From contig NC_056002.1 of assembly GCF_018446385.1 (NCBI RefSeq), positions 30,056,636-30,120,635 on the forward strand: a stretch of DNA of 64,000 bases. Reading direction: 5' to 3'. The notes below the pieces were generated by a model, which was not told where the DNA came from, ran no database searches, and saw only the letters and a program-made list of their open reading frames with translations. This stretch comes from Zingiber officinale. Lineage: Eukaryota; Streptophyta; Magnoliopsida; Zingiberales; Zingiberaceae. This document shows, in pieces, positions 1-10,350 of the stretch. The position numbers were made by a program, and so were the translations under genes. Numbering within the stretch: the stretch's first letter is position 1; every line of letters begins with the position of its first letter.

Positions 1-281
1 AATACAGTAGGAACGGGAAATGGAAGTGAATAACAACGTCACTTCCTAATGTAAAAGGGTAAAAATGTAAAAGAATTACGTGGACTTTGATTCCCTTATA
101 CCCTAAGGGAATACGTAGGCAACTTAAATAAGTGCAAGTCTTTTTTTTAATAAATTTAAGTTTTAAATTTTAAATTTTAAATTTTTTAATATAATAATCT
201 TGAACCACGACGAACCGTGAACTGAACTGTGAATCAGAGTCTCCGAACCGTCAAACCGTCGGTTCCGAACCGTGGAACCGT
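1..281. other. AT-rich non-coding flank with short GAACCGT repeats
   Basis: No coding signal is seen. Positions about 200-281 hold several spaced copies of the heptamer GAACCGT or its variants. This stretch abuts the last readable exon of the RLT-like remnant, so it may be the edge of an insertion that cut that gene. Confidence 0.4.
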
Positions 282-1590
282 CTACTCTATGATACTAGAA
301 ACATCTATTGAAGAGTTATGGTAAAGAGATTGAGAGATCCGATCATAAGTCCGTGACTGAACCCTCGGCTGTCTAAGGAGAAACTGATACTCGTGAATAG
401 CTCTATGGCCCTTCTGTGGATGAACCATATGAGAAATACTAGTTTCTAGTTTCCCATTCACATTGGATGAGCTAGCTAATGAATGTTCTAGACAAAACGT
501 CTGCTGGCTAGCTAATGAATGTTCCATGGTAGACAAAAAGCCTGCTTCCTGCAAAGCAGTATATTCACAACAATCTTGAATCTACCAGAAACAACAAACC
601 AAGTTCACAATGAAAGAAACTATAGATATTCTACTAATCTGAGTAAAGATCACATATCATAAGGCTAACAAATTGTAATAAACTTCAACTGTAACACAGT
701 GAAAGAAAGTACACCTTCAAAGACTTGGTATCAAATCTCTCAAAATTGCCATCATAAGAACATATAGGCTGCTTCTGTTGCACAGGCATTTCTAATGAAA
801 TAGTTATAAAACAAATAATGAGGAAACTTCACAGAGTTTGCAACAGCAAATTATATGTAGATAGAGAATATATGAAAAAGTTAAAACACAAAATTAGCAC
901 CAAAACAAGAAAATGAATCAAACTCTTTAAAGATAAACTTCAAGCATTTTTTAGAGAGAAGTTTCAGCATCAAGGTTTAAAATACTTAGCAAAAATCTGT
1001 ACATGAAGTTCCTAAAAAATGTCAATACGAAATACATCAAGGCTAATCTCGACCCATCTTCAATTAAATGAACATTTTAACATTGAAAATGAATGATTTC
1101 AAAACCACCATTAAACAAAAAAAATCAAACATAAGTCAGTTTCATTTGTATAACAATATTCACTTAAGAGGTTAGCATAAAAGAAAATCAAATTTAGGGT
1201 AACTCAAGCATTATGACTAACGTATGCCTATAGTATCAGGGCAGCTTCAAGTGAAACTTAACAATTTAAGTACCTACGAACAATAGTTTTCTGCAACTGT
1301 ACATAAATAGAAAATAATCTCCTTATGTATATATAAATATACCTATTAGTGCACCAAAAGCACCAGGTGGCATTGAAGCAGACTCATCTCCAAGAAGTGG
1401 GACATCCTGTCTAACTGGCTCTCTAAGCTATGACTCCACTGATGCAAGTATTCGTTTTTCAGCCATGGTTAGTTCGGGGAGCGGATGTGGTAGCAACACC
1501 TTCGGGTCATAGTAGTGCCTGCCGATCCGAGAGACCAGTCTTCAGAGACAGCTCATCCCGTAGTGTATCCGACGGGTAAGCCTCCATTGG
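282..1590 (-). pseudogene. Decayed RLT-type homeobox-DDT gene, 5' exons
   Basis: Three blocks on the minus strand read in gene order as parts of a RINGLET-type homeobox-DDT protein (plant ISWI chromatin-remodelling partner). Block 1 (about 1345-1590) begins with the middle of the homeodomain (EAYPSDTLRDELSLKTGLSD), then jumps to YYDPKVLLPHPLPEL and EPVRQDVPLLGDES...PPGAFGA, the conserved stretch behind the homeodomain. The second half of the homeodomain is missing, the frame changes at the join, and there is a TAG in the VES*LREP region. Block 2, complement(715..791), has a TTAG acceptor and a GTGTAC donor and reads MPVQQKQPICSYDG...FDTKSLK. Block 3, complement(282..548), has a TTTGCAG acceptor and reads GHRAIHEYQFLLRQP. 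The assignment rests on remembered family motifs. Without its recognition helix and with nothing recognisable to the left, it should not make a working homeodomain protein. Confidence 0.6.
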
Positions 1591-2916
1591 TGGTAAAAAT
1601 ATATAAAAATAATGTTGTACACAAAGGATGTTCACATATCTTTATGATGATATGATATTATCCATTTTGGGTCTAACCCTTCATGATTTTGCTTTTGGAC
1701 TCTACCCAAAAAGTCTTATGCTGAGATATCCTATATCCTTTTAAATCCATGATTTTAACTAAATCTTTCCAATATGGGACTTTGATTGAACCCCAACAAT
1801 CCCCCCCTCAAATGAGGGACCATCATTACTATCATGATCCGAGTCTTCCCGCGAGCATCCGGTCACTTTTGACCGGTCCTGAGCTTTCCAACAAATATCC
1901 GGTCATCCTGACACACTCCGAACCTCCCCGTAAGTATCCGATCACCCTGACATTCTCCGGCACCGGCCAACTACTCCTTCTCCTCTGTTCCCTCCACCGA
2001 CTCCATCGCCGACGGAGCAAGCAAACCCTAACCCGTGCAAAAACCACACCTCCGGAAAAAATCGAAGATCTCAAATCACCCACAGAAACAACAAAGAGAT
2101 AAATAAATCCAACAACAACCGGCGAGGAAGAAAACGGATTTGGAGTAGGAATAAAAGCAACAGTGGTTTGTTTGATGCATTGAATGACTGGGAACAGGAA
2201 CGAGATCGAGATCCATCGCGCTGCGTGATCTTGTTTTTGTAAGAATAACACGTCGCCATAAGGAGCGACGAATTGGGGTGGAAAAATTTCTCCTCCGCCG
2301 TTTCATTTTTTTTTTTAACTTTTTTTGAATTTGAAAGGAAAAAAAGGAAAAAAAGGAAAAAAAATAATATAACGATTATAGTTCCGTGAAATAGTCATCT
2401 TCTCTGCGTCCAGGTTTGTCCAATAAGGTCCCTCGTATATTGAATTTTCAAAATTTAGCCTTAGAGATATTTTTTCATAAAGCCTCCTTTTCTCTGTCGA
2501 AATGATTGAAATATAATCTTGTCAACAAAAAAAAAACTATTAAAATATAATGAATATTATTTTAAAGTAAAAAAATCAAAAAGACCCTTATTATAAATTT
2601 AATAAATTTTGTGTACATTGTTCATAAATTTTATTTAAATACATGTTGATAAAAATAATGCTTCCCACGCTTGTTGAATGAATTTTACAAAGGTCTCAGT
2701 AAGTCCTAGTTAAATAAATTGTATTCTGTCTTACTATTTTTTTAGCCAAATTAACAATGATAGTTTTGAACACTCTAATTACATAATTGTTGATTATCTT
2801 TGAATTTTTACATAGTTTACATTGTCTTAGTAAAAGAGAGGTAGGTTTAAAATTCTCTTATTATACTTTATAATTAACTAAAAGATTTTTGACTCTTCCG
2901 TGTATAAATACATTAA

Positions 2917-2947
<31 letters not shown>

Positions 2948-3060
2948 GAAAGTAGCTTCTTTTTCACATTTCCTAGACTACAAATTCTGTACAAAAACAA
3001 TAAATACAGGTAAATTACATAATAATAGAGGCACACTAATACCCTTGACTTATAATTTCG
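1591..3060. other. Intergenic, no supported gene
   Basis: At 1610-1830 is a segment ending in a C-rich run (about 1800-1810), of the kind often seen at dispersed plant repeats. GC rises at 1830-2300, possibly a leader or promoter of the decayed RLT-like gene, but the overlapping ORFs there on both strands have no recognisable domain. The stretch 2310-3060 is AT-rich, with an (AAT)n microsatellite at about 2917-2946. Confidence 0.4.
2917..2946. repeat. (AAT)n microsatellite
   Basis: About ten uninterrupted AAT units, seen directly. Non-coding surroundings. Confidence 0.9.
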
Positions 3061-3116
3061 AGTCTAAATTAAAATATTTTTAAAAAATTAATTAAAAAGG
3101 CAAAAAGTGAAAATCA

Positions 3117-3539
3117 TCACAGCCAGAGAGCTCCGGCTTCTTTCAAGATCGGGACGAGCTCGCCGGTGATGTGGACGGTGACGAGGCGATCGAGTCCCCC
3201 GAGCAGTCTTCCCCCGACGAACACAAGCGGCTGCGCCGCCGAGCGCCCGCCACCCCCGGCCGCCGCCTCCGCCTCCATCATCGTCGCCGCGTCCTCTGCC
3301 CCCTCGCCGATCTCGCACATCACTGGGTTGACTCCCAGCCCCAGCAACAGGCGCCGCGCCACGTCGCACATGCAGCACCCCCTCGCCCCCACCACCACCA
3401 CAGGGTTCTCCGCCACCGCCGCCCTCACGGCCGATCCACCGCCAGAGGAAGAGGAAGAAGAAGAGGTGGAAGGAGACGACGACAAGAGGTCGTCCGCCGT
3501 CCGCGGAGGCTCCGGTCGGCTAGAGATCGCTCCTCGCAT
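3117..3539 (-). CDS. CC-type (ROXY) glutaredoxin
   Basis: A 140-residue single-exon protein. Residues 1-40 are a Ser-rich, variable leader; 41-135 form the glutaredoxin fold. The active site is GCCMCDV with Cys55, Cys56 and Cys58, the CCxC signature of the land-plant CC-type class rather than CPYC or CGFS. A Pro-containing loop (QPLVFVGGRLLGG, Pro104) matches the glutathione-binding region, and the protein ends in ALWL, the C-terminal motif through which many ROXYs contact TGA bZIP factors and the TOPLESS corepressor (family knowledge). Proteins of this class modulate TGA-dependent transcription in the nucleus and cytosol, in defence, flower development or nitrate signalling; which role applies here cannot be told. 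The length is normal to slightly long for the class and the frame is clean. A weak TATA (CTATTTAT) lies about 70 bases upstream. The long plus-strand ORFs over the same bases are GC-rich shadows. Confidence 0.92.
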   Translation of the reverse strand: MRGAISSRPEPPRTADDLLSSSPSTSSSSSSSGGGSAVRAAVAENPVVVVGARGCCMCDVARRLLLGLGVNPVMCEIGEGAEDAATMMEAEAAAGGGGRSAAQPLVFVGGRLLGGLDRLVTVHITGELVPILKEAGALWL

Positions 3540-4260
3540 TCTCCGAAATCAGGGCACGCGATTGGGATTTGGGGGAAGTGACGAAACAGGAGAGGGAGAG
3601 AGGGCCGATAAATAGCGGGGGTTTGTGGGAAAACGGAGGGCGGGGAGACGTCAGCCGTGGGCGGGGCCCGACGGCGTCAGTGGCGGTTAGTGAGCGCTCC
3701 AGTTGGCGTTTCGCTCGCGGAGTCGTAACCGCTCACACGTCGCCTCGGCTTGACGTCACGCTGCCTCCGTTACGTGTTACGGACTCGTAACCGGCAGCCT
3801 GGCCACGTGGCACCCTAGCGCAGGAGACAGGCAGACAGGCGACTGGATCCAATTGTCTGACGTTGACTCGCTAACAAATAATTAAATTGGTAGTTTTTTA
3901 AAATTTTAAAAATGATTTAAATAGCTTCTAGAAGACAAAACGAGACGTCGAAGAAGCCGGCACGTTAGGAGAAGATTAAAACCGAGGTGGGAGCCATTTT
4001 AATCAAACCAGCCCCACACCAGACGTACCACGGCTAGATCTCACGGTCCTTGGTGAGCACTGGACGGCTGTGGAGCGGTCGCGTCGCTTGGCGTTGCGTC
4101 CGCCGCGCGGAGCACGCCACGGCCACCACGTGTGACGTCACGACTCATCCACCGTATCGGGTGGCGGATCGGGTGACGTCTCGGTCGCCCCACGTTGACG
4201 CCGCTATCCTTACCGGCGTCACCCTGACGTCATTCAGTTTACACCGAAACTCTATATATA
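3540..4260 (-). promoter_or_regulatory. Upstream region with clustered TGACG (as-1/bZIP) and G-box sites
   Basis: Seen directly: perfect TGACGTCA palindromes at 3751-3758, 4133-4140 and 4225-4232; further TGACG/CGTCA cores at 3649-3653, 3675-3679, 3858-3862, 4174-4178, 4196-4200 and 4217-4221; G-boxes CCACGTGG at 3803-3810 and CACGTG at 4127-4132, the latter abutting a TGACGTCA. A W-box-like TTGAC is at 3863-3867. TGA factors bind TGACG and control several ROXY genes (family knowledge), so feedback control of the glutaredoxin by TGA proteins is a fair inference. A minus-strand TATA-like CTATTTAT lies at about 3607-3615, and a better plus-strand TATA (CTATATATA) at 4252-4260 faces away from the gene. 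Confidence 0.6.
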
Positions 4261-5217
4261 CAATTTTTTTATGCTCTGGACCGTCGCTGTGGATGCTGCT
4301 GCAATCATACAATTTTTTTATTTTTTAATTAATTAATTAATTAATTTTTGATTTCCAGTTATACTAATAAAATTTTGTATCTAGGTTAGCCATTAAATTA
4401 TAATATTATGTATAAAAAATTTTTTAGTTATATGCGGAGTGTGGCATAAGGTCCTTAAGGTATTACCTCTCTATATATTTTTATATTTTGGACTGTTAAA
4501 TTTATGTCCATGCATTTTTTAAAATTTATTATTTATTTTTTAAAATGATTGATTATGTCAATAAAATTTTACTTTTAAGATTTAAAGATTAACTTATAAG
4601 TATAAAAAAAATTTCAAATAAAAAAAAATTCGGGTGTGCATAGGGTACGTGGCCTAAGGTCCCTAGGATAAATAGGGATTTTATATACCGCGGATAGAGC
4701 TCTCAGACGAGTCAATCCATGGTAGAGCAGGCTGCCCTATGGTAGGTCGATCATTTGGTGGGGGTAGGGTTGGTTGATCCGTCATCTTAGCAAGTTAGGA
4801 AATTCATAACCCAACCCAACCCAACCCAACCTAATTCAAGATGGATTGTGGATTAAACGGGTCAATTTACTAGCCGACTAAAAAAAAAATAACAAAGTAT
4901 GTGGCCAGCTTGGGTTGCTCATCGAATGAAGAGGAAATGTTCATGAAGCAAAATGAATTTAACACCTATTTCTCAAGAAACACATATCAAAGTAAGTTAA
5001 GAAAGCTTACCTAAAGATGATTATAAATCAATCTAGTAGCCCAAATTGTATCAATGCACTACAAAAGAGCAGTAAGTGTGCTCTTAGCTATGAGGAACAC
5101 TTACACGAGAAAAGTGTCAATTGACCTCAATGACAGTTCAAGATGCATGAGCAACTGCTTCAATATTTTATCAACTTGTTAATCAACTCAAACCCTCCTC
5201 AGGCCATACAACCCATG
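4261..5217. other. Intergenic, AT-rich, no gene seen
   Basis: Holds poly-T and AATT runs, an (AACCC)n block of about five units at 4808-4831, and no ORF with domain features. The plus-strand TATA-like site at 4252-4260 has no gene after it. Confidence 0.5.
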
Positions 5218-5713
5218 CAGGTAGTGACGTAACTAGGATTTTTAATTAGAGGAGACAAATTCAAGTCAGTGAATTCAAGCGGACCATGGCTGAGGGCACA
5301 TTGCAAAGGTTGTGCCCGACCTCGCCTCTGAGGTTGTGACCAAGGTGAGACCTCACTTCGAGTTCGCCACTAAGCCGTCACTAAGAGAGGAGAGTGAAGG
5401 GGGGAGGATCGAGCATATCGACGGGATGTGACGTGTAAGGAGGATTTTGATGTCTAAATTAGAGTTAGGGAGAGAATAAGAAAGGGATTAGGAAAGGAAG
5501 AAGAAAACATGGGCAAGAGAAAAAAAAAAGTTCGACTCAAGAAAGAGATGTTCAGTTGGTGGATTTTAATTGGACTTTTTGCAAAAAAATATAAATTTTT
5601 TAAAATTTATAGTTAAGTCTTTTTTTTAAAAAAAATCCTAATGTATTATTATTATTTTTTTAAATTCCAGGGGGTGTGACCGCACCCCTGCTCTAAACAT
5701 AGTTACGCCTCTG
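5218..5713. mobile_element. Small non-autonomous DNA transposon with terminal inverted repeats
   Basis: The left end reads CAG-GTAGTGACGTAACTAGG and the right end, inverted, CAGAGGCGTAACTATG. Both resemble the widespread CAGnGGCGnAnCnAGG termini of short hAT-like plant repeats (from memory). About 496 bp with no transposase. The flanking bases share CATG on both sides but no clear 8-bp duplication, so the superfamily is a guess. Confidence 0.45.
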
Positions 5714-5933
5714 CATGCAAGTTGTGTCCCAAACGGGTCGGCCCGCCCGAACCTGTCTTTAAATGGATTAATAAAATTTCTACTCAACTCGCTTAAATTG
5801 TTTGGTGAGATGGGTCAACTGTCCAACCCAAATTGATGGCTCTAGCTACGAACCTACGCTACAGACTTGAGAGTTGGGAGTACTTGGATCACTTCCGGGC
5901 ACCCTGACTCACTCAGGTCAGCATCTCAAGCAT

Positions 5934-6428
5934 GAAAGCTCAGTTCGTAACAAATCAAATATATATATAAATTTTATTCTATACACCCGCGATGCACACC
6001 CGCCATAGACGCCCCTCATAATGAAATATGTCGCACCCCTTATGTCGCATGCCCTACGAGCACCTTAATTTGTTTTTTTGTTTTGAAATTTTTTTGTGCT
6101 TAATATTATAACTCAAACCCTAAATCCTAGAGGCAAAGTCTGATTAGCATAACTGGGAGCTTTTATATATATATATAGGTGCGAAAGTCGGGTTTGCAAC
6201 ATATCAAATATATATAATTTTTATTCTACACACCCGCAGTGCACACCCACTATAGATACCCCTCATAATGAAATATGTCACACCCCTTACGTCGCATATG
6301 CTATGAGCACCTCAATTTTTTTTTTATTTTGAATTATTTTTGTTTGCTTAATATTATAACTCAACCGCTAAACTCTAAAGGCAAAATCTAATTGACATAA
6401 CCAGAAGATATTATATATATATATATAT
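5934..6428. repeat. Tandem duplication, two units of about 247 bp
   Basis: Unit 1 (about 5934-6180) and unit 2 (about 6182-6428) follow each other and match over most of their length, for example the shared CCCCTCATAATGAAATATGT. Each ends in a (TA)n run. They have diverged by scattered substitutions. No coding potential. Confidence 0.8.
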
Positions 6429-6430
6429 GA

Positions 6431-6620
6431 AATTGATACCCTGCACACCTGTTCGATGAGCAACATTGGGAGACTCAGAGTGATTCCGGATGCCCAGACC
6501 ACTCCTAGGCGCCTCGAGTGCCCGAAATCGACTCGAGGCGCCCGTGAGTGGTCCGAGCGCTTAAAATCACTCTGAATTACTCATGTGTCGCTCACCGAAC
6601 AGGTGTACAGGGTAACAATT
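6431..6620. repeat. 190-bp fold-back (hairpin) element flanked by TA runs
   Basis: The two halves are inverted copies: AATTGATACCCTGCACACCT at the left pairs with AGGTGTACAGGGTAACAATT at the right, and pairing continues inward to CGCCTCGAG / CTCGAGGCG around a loop near 6525. (TA)n tracts lie on both sides, as expected for a MITE or fold-back insertion into a TA-rich target. A transcript through it could fold into a long, slightly mismatched stem. Confidence 0.75.
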
Positions 6621-6783
6621 CTCTCTATATATATATTGATTTTTTTTTATAAATAGACTAAACCCTAAATTCTAAACCTTAACCTCTCAAAAATAAAATA
6701 AAATAAAATATATACTTGGTGTTTACAAGATGAACACCATAAGATAAGTAGGGCAATGTTCTTATATATATATATATATATAT

Positions 6784-7114
6784 TGTTGGAGCTCCGTGAT
6801 AGTTTTGATGTGATCAACCAAGTTAAGTTAGGTACTGTTGTGTTTGATCCTTGTGTCTAAGTGTGCAGGAGCTTAGGAACACAAGAAGTCCAGTGGAAGA
6901 CGCAGTTAGAGAGAAGGATTGCATGGGAAGGCAGTCGATGGGCTCAGTGCATTTGAGGGACGAGGTGTCGAGGAATAGTACACCGGTGGACGAGAAGGAC
7001 GTGCCCGACGTTCTGAGGGACGAGAAGCCAGGAGGAAGTCTGCTCGAGGAGAATGCTGGAACATGGGCTCGGGTGAGATCTATTCCGGTTGGCCTAAATC
7101 ACCCAAGTGAGAGG
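6784..7114 (+). mobile_element. Partial LTR of the TR-GAG family
   Basis: Begins TGTTGGAGCTCC and follows the first third of the LTRs at 13682 and 16832 (shared AGTGTGCAGGAGCTTAGGAA-type and GAGGGACGAG motifs). It stops where the Ty1/copia LTR begins at 7115; its remainder is not recognised in the window. The 89-codon ORF inside it is only a reading of LTR sequence. An old fossil copy. Confidence 0.7.
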
Positions 7115-7761
7115 TGTTGAGATGTATACTATAAACCTAGCTTTTGTATGAACATCTGTTTTGAAATATTTTGAAATGAGAATCACTTTGATCAAATGTC
7201 TGCATTTTATATTTACATATATGTCAATGCAGTTGTCAATTTAATTTATATTGTAGATAACATGGTGTGTGGTGCCACACAGAAGATCATGTTATCAGTT
7301 CCTTATAAATTATAACTAGTAGCTTACAACCAAGATGGATTGGGGCAAACCATTAGAACAGTTGTAATGTAATTTGGTATTAGTCTGTCTTGACTATAAA
7401 ATTACACTAGTATAGTTTGTGTGTATTAAACAAGACCATTTGAGGTTGTTTAATTTGTACTGACTACATAAAAGAACAAAACAACTGTTATTATGTATGT
7501 GCGTCCTCTTAATCCCTATATAATAACAAGCACGTATGCTTAGTATTTATTTCTTTAACTTATCAATGGGTAAGATTTATTCGTTAAATCAATCAGCCCG
7601 ATGAGTTGCGAAATAGTACTGTTTATATGGTGTTGTTGATTATAGAAGGAATTTGTGTCCTAATTATTTAGGTTGATGATGTCCCCTTGAGGAGCTCATA
7701 AGGATTATCATGTAAATCCTGCAGATGGGCTTAGTCCGGCATGATAATAAAGTTGAGTGGT

Positions 7762-9909
7762 TGTAACGCCCGCCCTTCTATTAACCTTAACATACAGGAC
7801 AAACGTTACTCTTTCCTCGTATATCTAAATTCTTGGCCTTCTTACCTATTACATGTTGCTTAGTCCATAAATATATTCTAACATGTTACGCCTGGTAAGA
7901 CATGACTTGCAGCCAAGTAGGGCCAAAGGGAGTCTGAAGCTTCTAGTGGGTCTGGGTCGTGTGACCCTGACAAGTATTGTACTCATACTGGCGCAGGGCA
8001 CGATCGTGTGAGGGTCGCACGACCGTGACCCTTGGTAGAGGATGGGAGGGGCACAACCGTGTGAGCCCACACGACCGTGTCACTTTGGCCGAGAGAAAGA
8101 GAGACACAGCCGTGTAGCATTAGCCGAGAGGAGGAGGTGCCCGGCCGTGTCATCTTGGCCAAGAGGAGGAAGGGCATGGCCGTGTGCTTCCACATGGTCA
8201 TGTCACCTTGCCCGAGAGGAGGCAGTGGAAGGCCGTGCGAACCCACACGACCATGCCATGGACCATGCAGAAGATCCCCCTTCTCTACCGGAAGACCTTG
8301 TTCTCCCCTTTTTTACTTTCACTTGCCATTCAAAATTCTGCCAAACCGTCAAATTCATTCTAAACCAATCAGTGCCAGTATTTTATGTAAAGCAGAGAGA
8401 AGAAAGGAATACTAAAGTTCTACATGTTTCCCATAATAACAAATTCTCTGATCTTTTTCCATTGTTCCGTCACACACATACACACCTCCAAGCACTGCTC
8501 CTGCTGCCTCCTCCTACTCAAACTTTCCTTTTCCTTTATCTGCAGTACAAGGAAATGCAAATCTATAAGAGGATACTTAATAAGTACCGTCTACTCACAA
8601 AATGATACATTAAAAGAGGACATGTTTTTTAAAACTGCTTGAGGAAAATGCAATGATGTAAACATGCTTTTAAAACTATTTAGGGAAACATAAACATACA
8701 CTTGGCAGTAATTCACACGAAAACCGTACTTCGGAAATATGTACATGACATGCATTTTTAAACCAGTTTATCATGTAATCTATTAACTTAAAAACCATGC
8801 TAATAAAGCAAGGAATACAGGATTCTTGGCATACTATAGAGTTCATCAATGCTACACGATATAACTCAACTTCTCAACTTAGGGGACCTCCACTAGGACA
8901 AACCATAAAGTTTGAAAACATTATATTACATAATTAGTGAAAATACTAATAACTTGCTTGGGTCTGGCATTGTACCACTCTGCGCGCATCCTTAATAAGA
9001 TCCGAGGTAACTAATCCTGAACCTATCAAGGTACTACTAGGTGGTCTAGGAGCCTAGGGGCGATCTAGGAGCCCACTCATGGACCTTGTGTCCAGTACAT
9101 GCATTTCTAAAGTAAAATACTTTCCTTTAACTATTAATTCCTCGTACTTACACTTGCTTGCCATTTAACCAAACATCTTATGTGCTCTTAATTCCCTCGT
9201 ACTTATAGGGAAGCACTTTAGACACTTGATTTATACTTAGTCCCAAAACCTAATGGGAAGCAAATCAAGATGATCTAAACATGCTCTTAATCCCAAAACT
9301 TTAGAGGACATCAAACATATCATAGCATATATCTCCTTTAACATGCAACACACTTAAAACATATTGTAACATGTATTAATGAAGCTACTCATACTGTCGG
9401 TGAGAGGTACTTACAACTTTTCGCTAGATCTTAATACTATAAGATGTAGGGAAGACAATCCTCTCTTTTGCACGCCTTATTCTCCAAGCCACCCTTCACC
9501 CACGTACCAATCCTTGCAAAAACTCTCCTCTTAGATCCTCCCCTTGAAGAACTTAGAAGCTTGGACCTAGATCTCTTGATCTTGGCCGAAACTTGAAAGG
9601 AGGAAGGAAAAGTTTCGGCTAGAGGATTTGAAAATTAGGTTTTTTTTAATCTCATCCATCCCCTTTTATACCAAGTGAAAGTTGGATCATCTCTTCGTAT
9701 ATAATCTACATATAATGAATTATTTCATATTGCTCATGTGATGCTTTACCACTACCCTAATGACAACTTAAACTAATCTCAACTAAGAGGTCTCGGGTTC
9801 AAATCCTAGCCCGGCTAGCCCGGGCTATTTATGAATATATTTTTATTTCTTTTCTCTTCTTTTATTTCTTTTTGCCCTTTTTGAATAGAGGAAATTTATG
9901 GGTGTTATA
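7762..9909 (+). mobile_element. Solo LTR, Tekay/Del-like Ty3/gypsy
   Basis: A 2148-bp insertion with ends TGTAACGCCC...GGGTGTTATA, typical of Tekay-type chromovirus LTRs (family knowledge). It is flanked by the 5-bp duplication GTGGT (7757-7761 and 9910-9914) and splits the copia LTR cleanly. No internal region remains, as after LTR-LTR recombination. Positions 7960-8260 hold a degenerate tandem repeat around CACGACCGTG and GGCCGAGAG, which gives rise to meaningless overlapping ORFs. Fossil. Confidence 0.75.
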
Positions 9910-10211
9910 GTGGTACTACTCTTGGAATCAGATGTTAATTAATTGAGTTGTCAATAACTCAATTAATTAACGGACATGCGATATCTTAAACACAGGGAGA
10001 TTAGCACTCATGATAAGAAGGAGCCCATATTGTAATATGGGATTGGTGTGGTAGTTCAATAATAACCCTTTAGTGGTATGTGCTATTATTGATGGACTTG
10101 GGTTGGATGTTCGGGTCGAACACAGGAAGCCCAAGCCCATCAGGAGGCCTAAATCAATTCCTCCTCTAGGTCCCTGTTGTAGCCTCTATATAAAGCCTCG
10201 CATCCACCCAC

Positions 10212-10350
10212 CCATAACTTGGTTTGGTTTAACTAGGTTTGGTTTAACTTGGTTTAGTTTAACTTAATTTGGTTTGATTTAACTTAACTTGGTTTGGTTT
10301 AACTTAACTTGATTTGGTTTAACTTAACTTGGTTAGGTTTAACTTGGTTA
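10212..10350 (+). repeat. Degenerate TTGGTTTGGTTTAACT minisatellite
   Basis: About nine imperfect units of 12-20 bases built from TTGGTTTAACT, within the copia 5' LTR. Not seen in the other two LTR copies of the family here. Confidence 0.75.

Noticed and set aside
3166-3615. Two long plus-strand ORFs over the glutaredoxin
   Set aside because: They are antisense shadows in GC-rich DNA; the minus frame carries the CCMC and ALWL motifs.
7849-8605. Several overlapping ORFs of 70-190 codons on both strands
   Set aside because: They lie in the degenerate tandem repeat of the Tekay-like solo LTR and share no domain with any protein family.
9785-9830. tRNA-like GGTCTCGGGTTCAAATCC segment
   Set aside because: It resembles a T-arm/B box only. 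No acceptor or anticodon stems can be formed around it, and it is part of the solo LTR.
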